A stretch of DNA of 50,063 bases. Origin: Microcaldota archaeon. Lineage in GTDB: Archaea > Micrarchaeota > Micrarchaeia > Micrarchaeales > CABMGC01. Positions 31,429 to 41,921 of the stretch are shown here, one piece after another. How positions within the stretch are numbered: the first letter of the stretch is position 1; each line of letters begins with the position of its first letter. Position numbers and translations under genes: made by a program. The notes under the pieces are model-generated. The model was not told the DNA's origin. It was given only the letters and a program-made list of their open reading frames with translations, and searched no databases. Location of the stretch: assembly GCA_023256495.1 (NCBI GenBank), contig JAGDXY010000003.1, positions 1 to 50,063 on the forward strand, written 5' to 3'.

Positions 31429-32153
31429 TAACAAAAATAGAGTATCTAAAAAGATTAAAGCTTAAAAATCCTGTAATGATAGTTGGTCTGCCAGGTATAG
31501 GTAGTGTTGGAAGCATAGTAAGTGAACAGCTTAGACTTAGCCTAAATGCAAAACCTTTTGCTAGGCTATATTCACCTTATTTTCCTCCTATGGTTAAAGT
31601 AGTAGAAAATGGAAGTATTAGCTTATTATCAAATACTTTTTATTATACAAAGATAAAAAAGCAAGATGTTGTAATATTATCTGGAGATGCTCAGGTAATG
31701 CAAGATTCTTTTGGTGCATATGAGGTAAGTGAAAAAATAGTAAAGTTCTTTTCCTCATTGAATGGCAAGCTATTATATGCAATTGGTGGTTATAATATAG
31801 CTGATCATTATATAACTAACCCAAGAGTATTCGCTGCTGCAAACAAAGAAAGTCTTTTGTCTAAAATGAAAGAATATAATGTTAATATAGTCAATACCCC
31901 AACAAATATATTTGGTGCATTAGGCTTAATACCTGCTATAGCCAAAGACTATAGAATAGATGCTATATGCCTAATGGGTGAATCTGGTTTTGTTGATATA
32001 GATGCTAATGCAGCAAAGGCAGTATTAAATGTTTTGTTTCAGATATTTAATTTTTCAATAGATCTAAGTGATTTAGATAAAATAAAAGCAGAGTTAGAAA
32101 AATTGCTAGAGGAAATGAAGCCGCCAAGCGACAATACAACTTATATAAGATGA
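31425..32153 (+). CDS. PAC2-family proteasome assembly chaperone-like protein
   Basis: NPVMIVGLPGIGSVGSIVSEQL...; follows aIF2 alpha. Confidence 0.88.
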   Translation: MITKIEYLKRLKLKNPVMIVGLPGIGSVGSIVSEQLRLSLNAKPFARLYSPYFPPMVKVVENGSISLLSNTFYYTKIKKQDVVILSGDAQVMQDSFGAYEVSEKIVKFFSSLNGKLLYAIGGYNIADHYITNPRVFAAANKESLLSKMKEYNVNIVNTPTNIFGALGLIPAIAKDYRIDAICLMGESGFVDIDANAAKAVLNVLFQIFNFSIDLSDLDKIKAELEKLLEEMKPPSDNTTYIR

Positions 32154-32154
32154 A

Positions 32155-32241
32155 TGCGCCAACCGGGATTTGAACCCGGGTCTCCGGCTTTTTTCTATAG
32201 AAATGGGAAGCCGACGTCCTACCAGGCTGGACTATTGGCGC
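32155..32241 (-). tRNA. tRNA-Gly(CCC) with ~14-nt anticodon-loop intron
   Basis: Minus strand GCGCCAATAGTCCAGCCTGGTAGGACGTCGGCTTCCCA[TTTCTATAGAAAAA]AGCCGGAGACCCGGGTTCAAATCCCGGTTGGCGC; all other arms canonical. Intron boundaries inferred to restore a 7-nt loop. Confidence 0.9.
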
Positions 32242-33158
32242 TATTCTATACTCCTTAAATATTCTCTTACTCTTAATGCAGCCTTTACTCCAGCAGCTGC
32301 GGCAGTTGTAGCTTGCCTATAAAATTTATCTGCAACGTCTCCTGCAGCAAATACTCCCTTTATAGATGTTATTACATCATCTTCTACTTTTATATAGCCC
32401 TGTTCATCTAGTTCTAGTTTGCCAATTAAGAAAGAGGTATTTGGCGCATAACCTATTGCTACAAATACACCATCTATACTCATTTCTTTTGTCTCATTTG
32501 TTTTTAAATTCTCTATTATTATTGATCTTACCTTTGTATCTCCTTTAATTTCTTTTACAACTGTATTCCACAATATATCTATTTTCTTATTATTGAAAAC
32601 ACGTTCTTGCATTATTTTGCTAGCTCTAAAAGAATCTCTTCTATGTATAATAGTAACATGATTTGCAAATCTAGTAAGAAAGTCAGCATCCTCCATGGCT
32701 GTGTCACCACCACCAACAACCACTACATTTTTGTTTTTAAAGAATGCAGCATCACATGTTGCGCATGTGCTTACTCCTCTACCAGTAAACTTATCTTCTC
32801 CAGGTATGCCTAGCTTTTTTGGATTTGCTCCTGTTGCAATTATTATAGATTTTGCTTCATAAGTATTAGAGCTTGTCATTACTTTGAAAGGTTTATTCTT
32901 AATATCTATATCCCTTGCATCCTCATTTATTATTCTAGCACCAAATTTTGTTGCTTGTTGATTAAGTCTATTGATATATTCTGGCCCTTCTATACCCTCT
33001 GGAAATCCAGGAATATTTTCAACTATAGTTGTGTTTAGCAATTGCCCTCCTGGTAATGAACCTGCTATTACTAATGGATTAAAACCTTCTCTTGCAGTAT
33101 AAATAGCTGCACTAAGGCCTGCAGGACCTCCGCCAATTATTATTACATTTTCTACCAT
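32241..33158 (-). CDS. trxB: Thioredoxin reductase
   Basis: GGGPAGLSAAIYTAREG, CATCDAAFFKNK, GGGDTAMEDADFLTRFA, GVFAAGDVAD. Confidence 0.95.
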   Translation of the reverse strand: MVENVIIIGGGPAGLSAAIYTAREGFNPLVIAGSLPGGQLLNTTIVENIPGFPEGIEGPEYINRLNQQATKFGARIINEDARDIDIKNKPFKVMTSSNTYEAKSIIIATGANPKKLGIPGEDKFTGRGVSTCATCDAAFFKNKNVVVVGGGDTAMEDADFLTRFANHVTIIHRRDSFRASKIMQERVFNNKKIDILWNTVVKEIKGDTKVRSIIIENLKTNETKEMSIDGVFVAIGYAPNTSFLIGKLELDEQGYIKVEDDVITSIKGVFAAGDVADKFYRQATTAAAAGVKAALRVREYLRSIE

Positions 33159-33198
33159 AATTATTTATTTTTATTTTAAAGTTTAAATAATTGAACCT

Positions 33199-34467
33199 TT
33201 AATACCAGCCTCTTGCTTTCATTGCCTTTGCAACTCTATCTACTGCAACTATATAAGCAGCAGTTCTTGGTGTTATTTTTATACCTTTTTCCTTATAAGT
33301 GTTTTGTGTATCAATCATAGATTTATATGACCTGAGCATTACTTCTTTTAGCTTATTATATACTTCTTCTTCGCTCCAGTGAGTGCCGCTTAGGTTTTGT
33401 ACCCATTCAAAATAAGATACTATAACACCGCCAGAATTTACTAAGAAGTCAGGCATTGTTAATACTCCTTTTTCAAACAAAATCTCATCTGCTTCTGGTG
33501 TTGTTGGGCCATTTGCAAGTTCTAAAACAAGCTTTGCTTTTATTTTGTCTGCATTTTCAGTTGTTATCTGGTTTTCTAGTGCAGCTGGTATCAACACATC
33601 AACATCGCTTTCTAATAATTGTTCATTTGTTATCTTTTCTCCTTTTTCATAATCGACTACACTTCCTTTCTGGCTTTTTGTTTCGTTTAATTTTTCAAAA
33701 TCTAAACCCTCTTCATTGTATATACCCCCTTTTGAATCGCTTACTGCAACAACCTTAGCTCCTAGCGATGTAGCAAGTTTAAATGCAAATGAACCGGCAT
33801 TGCCAAAACCTTGTATAGCTACTTTTGCGCCTTTTAAATTAATACCTATTAGTTTTGCACTCTCTTCTAGTATATACATACCACCTAATGCAGTAGAGTC
33901 ATATCTACCCTCTGAACCATTTGCCTCTACTGGTTTACCTGTAATTACAGCAGGTTCATTATAACCAACTAATTTGCTATACTCATCATACATCCACGCC
34001 ATTATCTGTGGATTTGTGTATACATCTGGTGCAGGTATATCTATTTTTGGTCCTATGAAACTTCTTATTGCTCTTATATAACCTCTTGATAGTGTCTCTA
34101 GCTCTTCATTTGTCATTGATTTTGGATCACAGATAATACCTCCTTTTGCCCCACCTAAAGGCAAATCAGCCAATGATGTTTTCCATGTCATCCACGCAGC
34201 CAATGCCTTTACAGTATCTAAGCTTTCTTGAGGATGGTATCTAATACCCCCCTTGCCAGGGCCTCTAGCCGTGTTATAATGCACTCTAAATCCTTGAAAT
34301 ACCTTTATTGAACCATCATGCATCTTTACTGGAATGTTTACTATTATCGTCTCCATAGGCTCCTTTAGTATTTCATATGCACCTTTTTCTAAATTCATTA
34401 TTTCTGCTGCTTTATCTAATTGTCTACGAGCTATATTAAATGGGTTTAAGTCTTCCATAATTTTCAC
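33199..34467 (-). CDS. gdhA: Glutamate dehydrogenase
   Basis: [53 protein letters not shown]. Confidence 0.95.
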   Translation of the reverse strand: MKIMEDLNPFNIARRQLDKAAEIMNLEKGAYEILKEPMETIIVNIPVKMHDGSIKVFQGFRVHYNTARGPGKGGIRYHPQESLDTVKALAAWMTWKTSLADLPLGGAKGGIICDPKSMTNEELETLSRGYIRAIRSFIGPKIDIPAPDVYTNPQIMAWMYDEYSKLVGYNEPAVITGKPVEANGSEGRYDSTALGGMYILEESAKLIGINLKGAKVAIQGFGNAGSFAFKLATSLGAKVVAVSDSKGGIYNEEGLDFEKLNETKSQKGSVVDYEKGEKITNEQLLESDVDVLIPAALENQITTENADKIKAKLVLELANGPTTPEADEILFEKGVLTMPDFLVNSGGVIVSYFEWVQNLSGTHWSEEEVYNKLKEVMLRSYKSMIDTQNTYKEKGIKITPRTAAYIVAVDRVAKAMKARGWY

Positions 34468-35196
34468 CTAAAAATTAAAGTTTTCAATAGAAGGCCATTC
34501 AATATTTTGGTTCTTCTCCTTCTTAACTGTTTGGAAAATACCTTTTGTAAGGTACATGCTCTCAAAAGTTAATCCAATAAGGATTAAGAAGCTTATTATA
34601 TCTGTTATTAGTACTATATTTTCTCCACTACTGAAATATTCATAACTCAAACCAAGTGTTGCTATAACTGCTACTATGCTTCTTATATTTGTTGCTGTTC
34701 TTTTAATTATATAATCTATTATTACAAAAATGAATGCAAAGGCCATTATAATATTAAAGAGCATAAATCCATTTTGTTCATTTATCTGTGTTATAAATTT
34801 AAATATGCCAAGATGTTCTATGCTATTTATAAAAAATCCAAATTGTGGATATATTAAATATAAAATTCCAAGTGCATTTATACCAAACAACGAAACGAGT
34901 AATACTTCATACAACGAAAATCTATTTTCGTCATATTTTTCTTCTTCATAAGTAGGAATTGTAGGCATCTCTATATTTTCAAAACTAGGAAGCTCCTGTT
35001 GTATCTCCTCTTGTGAAATAATCTCCTCTACTTGTTGCTTTTCCTTTTCTACTTCTTTTTTCTCTTCTATCTTTTGTTTTTCTACTTTCTTTTCTACTAC
35101 TTTTTTTGTTTCTTTTTTCTCTGGTATTTTTGTTTTAGCTTTTTCTCTTTCTGCCCTTATCTTGAATATAAGCATCTCATTTGGATCTACAACCAA
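34468..35196 (-). CDS. Membrane protein with Lys/Glu-rich N-terminal segment and several C-terminal TM helices
   Basis: KETKKVVEKKVEKQKIEEKKEVEKEKQQVEEIISQEE then hydrophobic segments; no family recognised. Confidence 0.7.
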   Translation of the reverse strand: MVVDPNEMLIFKIRAEREKAKTKIPEKKETKKVVEKKVEKQKIEEKKEVEKEKQQVEEIISQEEIQQELPSFENIEMPTIPTYEEEKYDENRFSLYEVLLVSLFGINALGILYLIYPQFGFFINSIEHLGIFKFITQINEQNGFMLFNIIMAFAFIFVIIDYIIKRTATNIRSIVAVIATLGLSYEYFSSGENIVLITDIISFLILIGLTFESMYLTKGIFQTVKKEKNQNIEWPSIENFNF

Positions 35197-35197
35197 A

Positions 35198-35422
35198 TTA
35201 GATCACCTTTTTTCTAGCCATTTTCTTCTTTTTTTCAAATATGCCAAGATGCTTTGCGCAGCTTATGCAATAATATACCTTTCTCCTTGTAGAAAAATTT
35301 ACATCATTGCCTGTATGCATATTTGTATTAAACGAGATTACTTTTACATATTCTACTGCCTTGTTTCTAGGCACCTTTCTTCCACAATTATCGCATGTTA
35401 CTAGGGGCTCTCTTCCTCTCAA
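35198..35422 (-). CDS. rps26e: Ribosomal protein eS26-like
   Basis: VTCDNCGRKVPRNKAVEYVKVI...RRKVYYCISCAKHLGIF; two CxxC pairs; TTG start. Confidence 0.78.
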   Translation of the reverse strand: MRGREPLVTCDNCGRKVPRNKAVEYVKVISFNTNMHTGNDVNFSTRRKVYYCISCAKHLGIFEKKKKMARKKVI

Positions 35423-35491
35423 AGTTACACCAAAAATACATTGACAATAAAATTATAAATAACTATTGTATTTAATTAAGTATAGATAGAA

Positions 35492-35761
35492 ATGCCAAGA
35501 TGCAACAAGGTAATAAAAATTGCACCTTTATTAAGATATATAATAATAAAAGAGCTATACAAAAGAGGTTATACTCAACAAGATATAGGGAAAAAGCTTA
35601 ATTTATCACAAGTTGCTATTAGTAAATATCTTAAAAAAGAGCTAAAAGATAAAGAGAAAGAAGTAGCAAATGAGATAATAAGTAATCATATGCATGATAT
35701 AGAAGAAATGATAAATAATAATAAAATAGATATTAATTCTTTGATAGAAAAACTATCTTAA
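35492..35761 (+). CDS. HTH transcriptional regulator
   Basis: LLRYIIIKELYKRGYTQQDIGKKLNLSQVAISKYLKKE helix-turn-helix. Confidence 0.8.
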   Translation: MPRCNKVIKIAPLLRYIIIKELYKRGYTQQDIGKKLNLSQVAISKYLKKELKDKEKEVANEIISNHMHDIEEMINNNKIDINSLIEKLS

Positions 35762-37696
35762 TCTCATTGAATCTAAGTTGTTTGGCGCATCAGAATCTAA
35801 ATGTAATCTGTTTCTTATTCCTCTTGAAAGATCCTCGCATTTGTATGCTTCACCATGCATAGTAAATACCCTTTTTGGTCTTGGGCTAACATTTGCAACA
35901 TAACTTATTAATTGCCTTCTATCACTATGACCAGAGAAACCTTCTACAGTATTTATTCCAATGTTTACTTTTATCTCTCTTAATTTACCATCTTCATCTG
36001 GCAATGCAACCTCTTTTAGACCATTTTGTAATCTTCTTCCGAAAGAAGTTGGGCTGTTATAACCTACAAATATCAATGAATTCTTTTCATCTTCTGCCAT
36101 TTTTTCAAAATAATTTAGCGCTGTACCACCATTTAACATACCACCACTAGCTAAGATAACAGCAGGACCGCTTTCCAATATTTCATCCTCTTTTCCTTTT
36201 GCTATTTCAAATATTTCACTTTCAAAAGGCGAACTATTACTTAATATCCTTCTTTCTATATTTTCTTTTAAGTATTCTGGATATGCAGTATGAATAGCGC
36301 TAGCCTCTAGAATCATACCATCTATATATATAGGTGCTTCTATCTTGTATTCATTTGTATTGTTTATATAATTTTCTAGCACTAACATTATCTCTTGACT
36401 TCTCCCTACAGCAAATAGTGGTATCAACACTTTGCCTTTATTCTCTATGGTTCTTTTTATTACATCTATCAATGCCTTTTCTGCATCTTTTCTTGGTGGG
36501 TTTATATCATTCTGTGCTCCATAAGTGCTTTCAACAAATAGTGCATCTACCTTTGGATATTCAGTATCCGCCGGATCAAGAAGTCTGGTAAAGCCATATT
36601 TTATATCACCAGAATAGACAATATTGTATTGACCCTCTCCAATATGAAGATGAACAGAAGCACTACCCAAGATATGGCCTGCATTATGGAAAGTTAGCTT
36701 TATTTCATTTGTTACATTTGTTACTTCGCCATATTCTCTTGTTACCATATGCATTAATGCTTTTCTAACATCTTTATCATCATATAAAGGCGTTGCTCCA
36801 GATTTCTTAACTAGATTTATATAATCATTTAAAAGAAGAGCAGCCAATTCTCTTGTAGGTGGTGTAACATATACTGGCCCTTCATAGCCATATCTAAAAA
36901 GATAAGGCAAGAAGCCAATATGGTCCATGTGTGCGTGTGATATTATTATTGCGTCTAGCTCATTAATTGGTATTCTTGTTTCATTTATATAAGGAAATGC
37001 GACATTTGTGTCACCTGCAGCGGCATCTGCGCCTTTTATACCAGGTTCTGGACTTATGCCACAATCTACTAATACCTTTGAATGGTTTGTTTCTATTAAC
37101 AAAGAGCTTCTTCCTACTTCTCTAAAACCCCCAAGCGCTGTTACTTTAACAAACTCGCTTTTTAATATAGGCTTATTTATTAGCTTGCCTATTTCTAATA
37201 AGAACTTTTTCCTTTGCGCCTGCTCTTTGTAATACATATCTCTTATACCATTCATAATGTCGCTTTCTATGCTTGGTTTTCTTATAACTCTTGGAAGCCA
37301 ACCTGTTTTCTCTATAATCTCTAAAAGATTTGAGCCTTTTTTACCTATGACTAAGCCTGGCTTATATGCATAGATTTTTACTTCGTTGAATTCTTTGAAA
37401 AATCTTATGTCATTATCTTCCACTCCTGCCTCTTTTGGAATTATACTTTTTATAATATTTTTTGCTTCTTCTTCATCCATTAGCTTTTCAGATATGTTCC
37501 TTGCTATTATCTTCTTTTTTATTTCTGCAGACATTCTCTTTATTATATCTGGATTTTTGTATATCTCAGCTACATTATCGACATAGATTACTATATCTGG
37601 TCCTTCAAATTCAAGTTTTTCTATTTTTATATTTTGCGGGATTAATTGATTAATCTCATCAATTAATGATTTTTTTTCTTCACTCACTGAAACCAA
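35753..37696 (-). CDS. KH-domain beta-CASP ribonuclease (aCPSF1)
   Basis: [20 protein letters not shown] motif; [38 protein letters not shown]. Confidence 0.95.
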   Translation of the reverse strand: MVSVSEEKKSLIDEINQLIPQNIKIEKLEFEGPDIVIYVDNVAEIYKNPDIIKRMSAEIKKKIIARNISEKLMDEEEAKNIIKSIIPKEAGVEDNDIRFFKEFNEVKIYAYKPGLVIGKKGSNLLEIIEKTGWLPRVIRKPSIESDIMNGIRDMYYKEQAQRKKFLLEIGKLINKPILKSEFVKVTALGGFREVGRSSLLIETNHSKVLVDCGISPEPGIKGADAAAGDTNVAFPYINETRIPINELDAIIISHAHMDHIGFLPYLFRYGYEGPVYVTPPTRELAALLLNDYINLVKKSGATPLYDDKDVRKALMHMVTREYGEVTNVTNEIKLTFHNAGHILGSASVHLHIGEGQYNIVYSGDIKYGFTRLLDPADTEYPKVDALFVESTYGAQNDINPPRKDAEKALIDVIKRTIENKGKVLIPLFAVGRSQEIMLVLENYINNTNEYKIEAPIYIDGMILEASAIHTAYPEYLKENIERRILSNSSPFESEIFEIAKGKEDEILESGPAVILASGGMLNGGTALNYFEKMAEDEKNSLIFVGYNSPTSFGRRLQNGLKEVALPDEDGKLREIKVNIGINTVEGFSGHSDRRQLISYVANVSPRPKRVFTMHGEAYKCEDLSRGIRNRLHLDSDAPNNLDSMRLR

Positions 37697-37718
37697 CTCA
37701 AATTTAATTAATTATAAA

Positions 37719-38354
37719 TCAGGCTTTTGATAATTTATCAAGTTCCTCTTTTGAATAAAACTTGAAGCCCTTTTTGGTTATAGCAGCTATTAAGGTATTA
37801 TTACCAGTAGCAGAGTCTCTACTCATAGCTATCTGCAAAGCCTTTAATGCATGCTTTACCCCTTCTTGCGTAGTCATTTCTTGATTATATATACTCTCTA
37901 AATAACCAAGTGCAGTCAATGAACCAGAGCCAGTAGATGCAAACTTACTCTCCTTTATATAACCACCTAGAGGATCTATAGTATATAGCTCTGGTTTACC
38001 ATTGTTTAAGCCGCCTATTATTAATTCAACATAAAAAGGCACCATCTTATTTTCTTGCATAACTAAAGATAAGATTGATGCAGCAGCAGTAGGATTTAGT
38101 AATCTATTCTCTTCCATATTATATAGTTCTGATTGTGTCTGTAATAATTTCACTAAGTAAACAGCATCACCTACGCTTCCAGCTATAGTCATGCCTAAGA
38201 AGTCATTTATTCTATATATCTTTATAGCCTCTTTGCTTGCTATAAAGGTTTCCATACTAGCCCTGCTATCTCCTCCTAATACTATACCATCACTACAAAC
38301 TAGTCCTATAGTAGTTGTACCATGTAAAGGTTTTATTTCCATATCTTTCACCAA
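37719..38354 (-). CDS. psmB: Proteasome beta subunit
   Basis: GTTTIGLVCSDGIVLGGDSRASMETFIASK, FASTGSGSLTALG. Confidence 0.95.
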   Translation of the reverse strand: MVKDMEIKPLHGTTTIGLVCSDGIVLGGDSRASMETFIASKEAIKIYRINDFLGMTIAGSVGDAVYLVKLLQTQSELYNMEENRLLNPTAAASILSLVMQENKMVPFYVELIIGGLNNGKPELYTIDPLGGYIKESKFASTGSGSLTALGYLESIYNQEMTTQEGVKHALKALQIAMSRDSATGNNTLIAAITKKGFKFYSKEELDKLSKA

Positions 38355-38405
38355 AAGATCAGTATTATTAAAAGGTCAAAAATAAAAAACCATATACAAA
38401 CAAAA

Positions 38406-38630
38406 TTAATTTATTATAAAATCATTATCATTTAATAAATTACCATAAGCAAAGGTATTATATACTTTAGATATAATAACTTTATAATTCTTTCCTATTC
38501 TTACTTTTGCATTCTTTATAAAAACAACAAAGCCCTCTATTTTGCCTATGCCCTCACCACGTGCGTTTTTCGCCTCTATTTTTACATCATATACCTTTCC
38601 TTCTTCTAGAGCTACTTTCACAAACCCCAC
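38406..38630 (-). CDS. TRAM-domain small protein
   Basis: EGKVYDVKIEAKNARGEGIGKIEGFVVFIKNAKVRIGKNYKVIISKV. Likely true start is the internal GTG preceded by GAGGTG. Confidence 0.88.
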   Translation of the reverse strand: MGFVKVALEEGKVYDVKIEAKNARGEGIGKIEGFVVFIKNAKVRIGKNYKVIISKVYNTFAYGNLLNDNDFIIN

Positions 38631-38697
38631 CTCAAATAAATTTTATAAGTAATATTATTTTTAAAACTTTTCTACAAAAACGTTTATTTCTTAATAC

Positions 38698-40935
38698 TCA
38701 TTTTGCCTCTATAGTCATGTTCTTTAGCATTATAATGCCAGATTCTGGTTCGATGTATAAATAGTTTATTCCTTTTTCTAAAGTAATATTCTTGCTATAA
38801 ACATTTAATCTATTTTCTAATGATAGATTATATAAACCAGTTCTTTCTAAGCCAAGCTGTGTAATAGCATATGTTGATATATATACAGAGGTATTATAAG
38901 GCAATGTAAGGCCCGTAAAGTTTAGTGTATAATTTGCAGTAATTGGTGCATATATGCTTATATAAGGTTTAGCTACAGAATTATAATCTGCGTACCATAA
39001 TGACTCTATAGTTGCATTACAAGATATATTATTTTGATTGCATAAGGCATATCCAGTGATCCATGCACCTTCTGCTATGGCCTCTGTTTTATTTATATAC
39101 ATTAATGCATCTTTGTTTAGTGTAGGCGCCGTATAGAATATAGTTATATTGTTGCTAGAATATACAGGTAAGCCAAATACCTGGTTTAGATAAGAAAGTA
39201 TAGCATATTGGTATGCATATCCATATGCATTTTTAATTACTACAATGAAGCTTACATTGTATAGAGCCAATGTATATAGCATTAAATCAGTATAGTTTTC
39301 TAATACAGGAGATGAGTATTCTATATTTGGTGTTTGGTTTGTATACTGCTCTAGTAATAGATTATAAGCCATTATTGCAAGAGGCATATTTATTACAGAT
39401 AGATTTTGTGTTATATTTGTCCTTTCTATATAGCCGCCAACGATAGGTTTGTGTAATGCTGTATCATAATACATTGCTATCCCAGGATATAGCTCTGCAT
39501 TTTGGGTTGGAGTAGGTATTATAGGTATAAACATTACAGTAAAGTTTCCACTTAGATTACCAAGTTGGTATATACCTTTTGGTATGTATGTAGACTCTAG
39601 CAATTCATTTGAAAAATTAGTTATTGGTAAACCAACATATTCTATTGCTATTACTGCTAAAATCCATAATAAAAGCAAAATTTCATTCTTTGAATTAATT
39701 CTATCTCTTATTTTTATATATCCAAAAGCTGCTATTATAGATAAGAAAAGCATAGTAAATATATCAAAACGTCCAGGTTCTCTTATTATATTAAAGATTG
39801 GTAAGAGCTTATATAAAATATATAAACTAGGTATAGTAATAGTCTTTCCTATTACTATATAAGGCCCCAGAGATAATAAGAAGGATATTATTGATAATAT
39901 TGAGAATAATAAAATATAATCCTTTATTTCTTTGTTGTTATCTTTTCTCCAGTAATATATAGATACTATTACCAATATTAGGGTTATATAGCCAATATAG
40001 CTTGTTGTTTCTGCAGGATCATTATAATATATGTAACTATAATTTTCTGCAACATAATGCAATATATAATTATATATTGAAGGCAAGAAGAAAGACAATA
40101 AGTTATCGCTCCATATAATATTATCATTTATACTATTTCCAACACTAGATGCTGTGCTTAGAGCATTACCTAAATATGGTAGTGCTTCTATTATGAAAGG
40201 TATAGCTATAACAAAAGAAACACCAAGTAATAAAGCAGAGTTGTATATGTTTTTTATTATATATTTCTTTTCTTTTCTATCTTCAAAGATAAACAAAATA
40301 AGTATTACTAAAGTAAAGAAAATAAGGAATATTCCTTGTTCTATATCTCCAAAAAAGCTTGCAAAGAATAGAGATATACCTGCATATACTGCATATATGC
40401 TTTTTCTTTCATTGTATAGTCTTAAAAGAAAATAAAAATATAATGGAATAAACTCAATCATTGTCCAATCCAAATGGTTAAATGCCTGCGCCATATGCGT
40501 AGGTGCAAACGTAAAGATAAAGCTAGCCAATATACTTGCATATTTGTCTTTTGTTATATAAAAAGCGAGCATATAAGAGAATGTTCCTGTGAGTATAAAC
40601 GCTATAATAAACAATATATTGTATTTAAGCGTTATATTGAAATCAAGAAATGAAAATAATATGCCTGCAAGCGGTGATAATGTTTGAGTTACTAAGCTAG
40701 AGCCTATCGGAAAGAATAGCAAATGGGTAAAGTATATGTTATTGCTAAATAATGCATGTGGTACATACCATAGAAAGAACAAAGTCTGGTATAAATCTGC
40801 ACCATTACCATATGCCATATTACTTAAGTTGCTGTACAATGGGAAAAAGAAGATTAATGTTAATACAAAGTATATAATAGCTATATAGATTAAATCCTTA
40901 TTATCTTTTATAATCTTGTCTACTTTAAAATTCAT
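38698..40935 (-). CDS. GT-C-fold-like polytopic membrane glycosyltransferase (YfhO/PMT-like topology)
   Basis: N-terminal multi-TM region with NMAYGNGADLYQTLFFLWYVPHAL first loop, FNHLDWTMIEFIPLYFYFL, C-terminal extracytoplasmic region. Confidence 0.6.
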   Translation of the reverse strand: MNFKVDKIIKDNKDLIYIAIIYFVLTLIFFFPLYSNLSNMAYGNGADLYQTLFFLWYVPHALFSNNIYFTHLLFFPIGSSLVTQTLSPLAGILFSFLDFNITLKYNILFIIAFILTGTFSYMLAFYITKDKYASILASFIFTFAPTHMAQAFNHLDWTMIEFIPLYFYFLLRLYNERKSIYAVYAGISLFFASFFGDIEQGIFLIFFTLVILILFIFEDRKEKKYIIKNIYNSALLLGVSFVIAIPFIIEALPYLGNALSTASSVGNSINDNIIWSDNLLSFFLPSIYNYILHYVAENYSYIYYNDPAETTSYIGYITLILVIVSIYYWRKDNNKEIKDYILLFSILSIISFLLSLGPYIVIGKTITIPSLYILYKLLPIFNIIREPGRFDIFTMLFLSIIAAFGYIKIRDRINSKNEILLLLWILAVIAIEYVGLPITNFSNELLESTYIPKGIYQLGNLSGNFTVMFIPIIPTPTQNAELYPGIAMYYDTALHKPIVGGYIERTNITQNLSVINMPLAIMAYNLLLEQYTNQTPNIEYSSPVLENYTDLMLYTLALYNVSFIVVIKNAYGYAYQYAILSYLNQVFGLPVYSSNNITIFYTAPTLNKDALMYINKTEAIAEGAWITGYALCNQNNISCNATIESLWYADYNSVAKPYISIYAPITANYTLNFTGLTLPYNTSVYISTYAITQLGLERTGLYNLSLENRLNVYSKNITLEKGINYLYIEPESGIIMLKNMTIEAK

Positions 40936-41046
40936 ACAAATTATTTTGCTGATTAATAATAAATAACTTATTTTTTCTTTTATTTTGGAATTAAAATACC
41001 AATAGTTTACGAAAAGGTTTAATAAACTAAGAAATAAAAAAATAAA

Positions 41047-41370
41047 ATGATTGATATGAATGATGTTACTTCAGAGACTTTTGAAAACGAAGTATTAAAA
41101 TCAGATAAGCCTGTTGTAGTAGACTTCTGGGCTGAATGGTGCGGCCCTTGTAGGATATTTGAGCCTGTATTAAAAGATATAGAGAAGAAATACAGCGACA
41201 AAGTAAAGTTTGTACGATTAAACGTAGATGAAAATATGGATATAGCAGCTAAGTATGGAATTATGAATATTCCTACAACATTACTTTTTGAGAATGGTGA
41301 AGTTAAAGCGATGTCTGTAGGTGCAGTTCCAAAGGATTATTTTGAAGAGTGGCTTAAATCAAATCTTTAA
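41047..41370 (+). CDS. trxA: Thioredoxin
   Basis: VVVDFWAEWCGPCRIFEPVL; GIMNIPTTLLFENGE. Confidence 0.97.
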   Translation: MIDMNDVTSETFENEVLKSDKPVVVDFWAEWCGPCRIFEPVLKDIEKKYSDKVKFVRLNVDENMDIAAKYGIMNIPTTLLFENGEVKAMSVGAVPKDYFEEWLKSNL

Positions 41371-41881
41371 TTTTATAATAAAGATAAAATATCAATATTA
41401 TAGTTTTTGCATCCTTTATCTTATTTTTTCTTATCATATCTATTGCCTTTTCTAAGCTTATCCATTTTAATTTTATTATCTCATCTTTATCAAGCTCTTT
41501 ATTTCTCTTCTTTTCGTTTTTTATTTCCTTTATAAAAAAGAATTCTCTTTGTGTTGATATACCTGGAGCTGAATAAGCATACAGAACAGGTTTATTTAGC
41601 TTTACAATATATCCTGTCTCTTCTCTTATCTCTCTTTCTGCACCAGAAACAACATCTTCATTATCTTCTATATGCCCTGCTATTGCTTCATATATATATT
41701 TTTTGATCACAGGCCTATATTGATATTCAATTAATAAATAAATTTTGTTCTTCTTTCTTTTAAAAAGTAGCACCACTGCTGCATCCTTTTCTTTTATTTT
41801 TGAAAAACTTATTATTTTGTCGTTTATCTTTGTTTTTTCATTTATAAAAAGCTCTACATGCTTATTTACTTTTATCTTCAT
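41354..41881 (-). CDS. NUDIX hydrolase (ADP-ribose pyrophosphatase-like)
   Basis: Nudix box GHIEDNEDVVSGAEREIREETGY. Confidence 0.92.
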   Translation of the reverse strand: MKIKVNKHVELFINEKTKINDKIISFSKIKEKDAAVVLLFKRKKNKIYLLIEYQYRPVIKKYIYEAIAGHIEDNEDVVSGAEREIREETGYIVKLNKPVLYAYSAPGISTQREFFFIKEIKNEKKRNKELDKDEIIKLKWISLEKAIDMIRKNKIKDAKTIILIFYLYYKIKDLI

Positions 41882-41921
41882 AAGTTATATTTAATTACTT
41901 TTGTTTTTAAATATTAAATGT

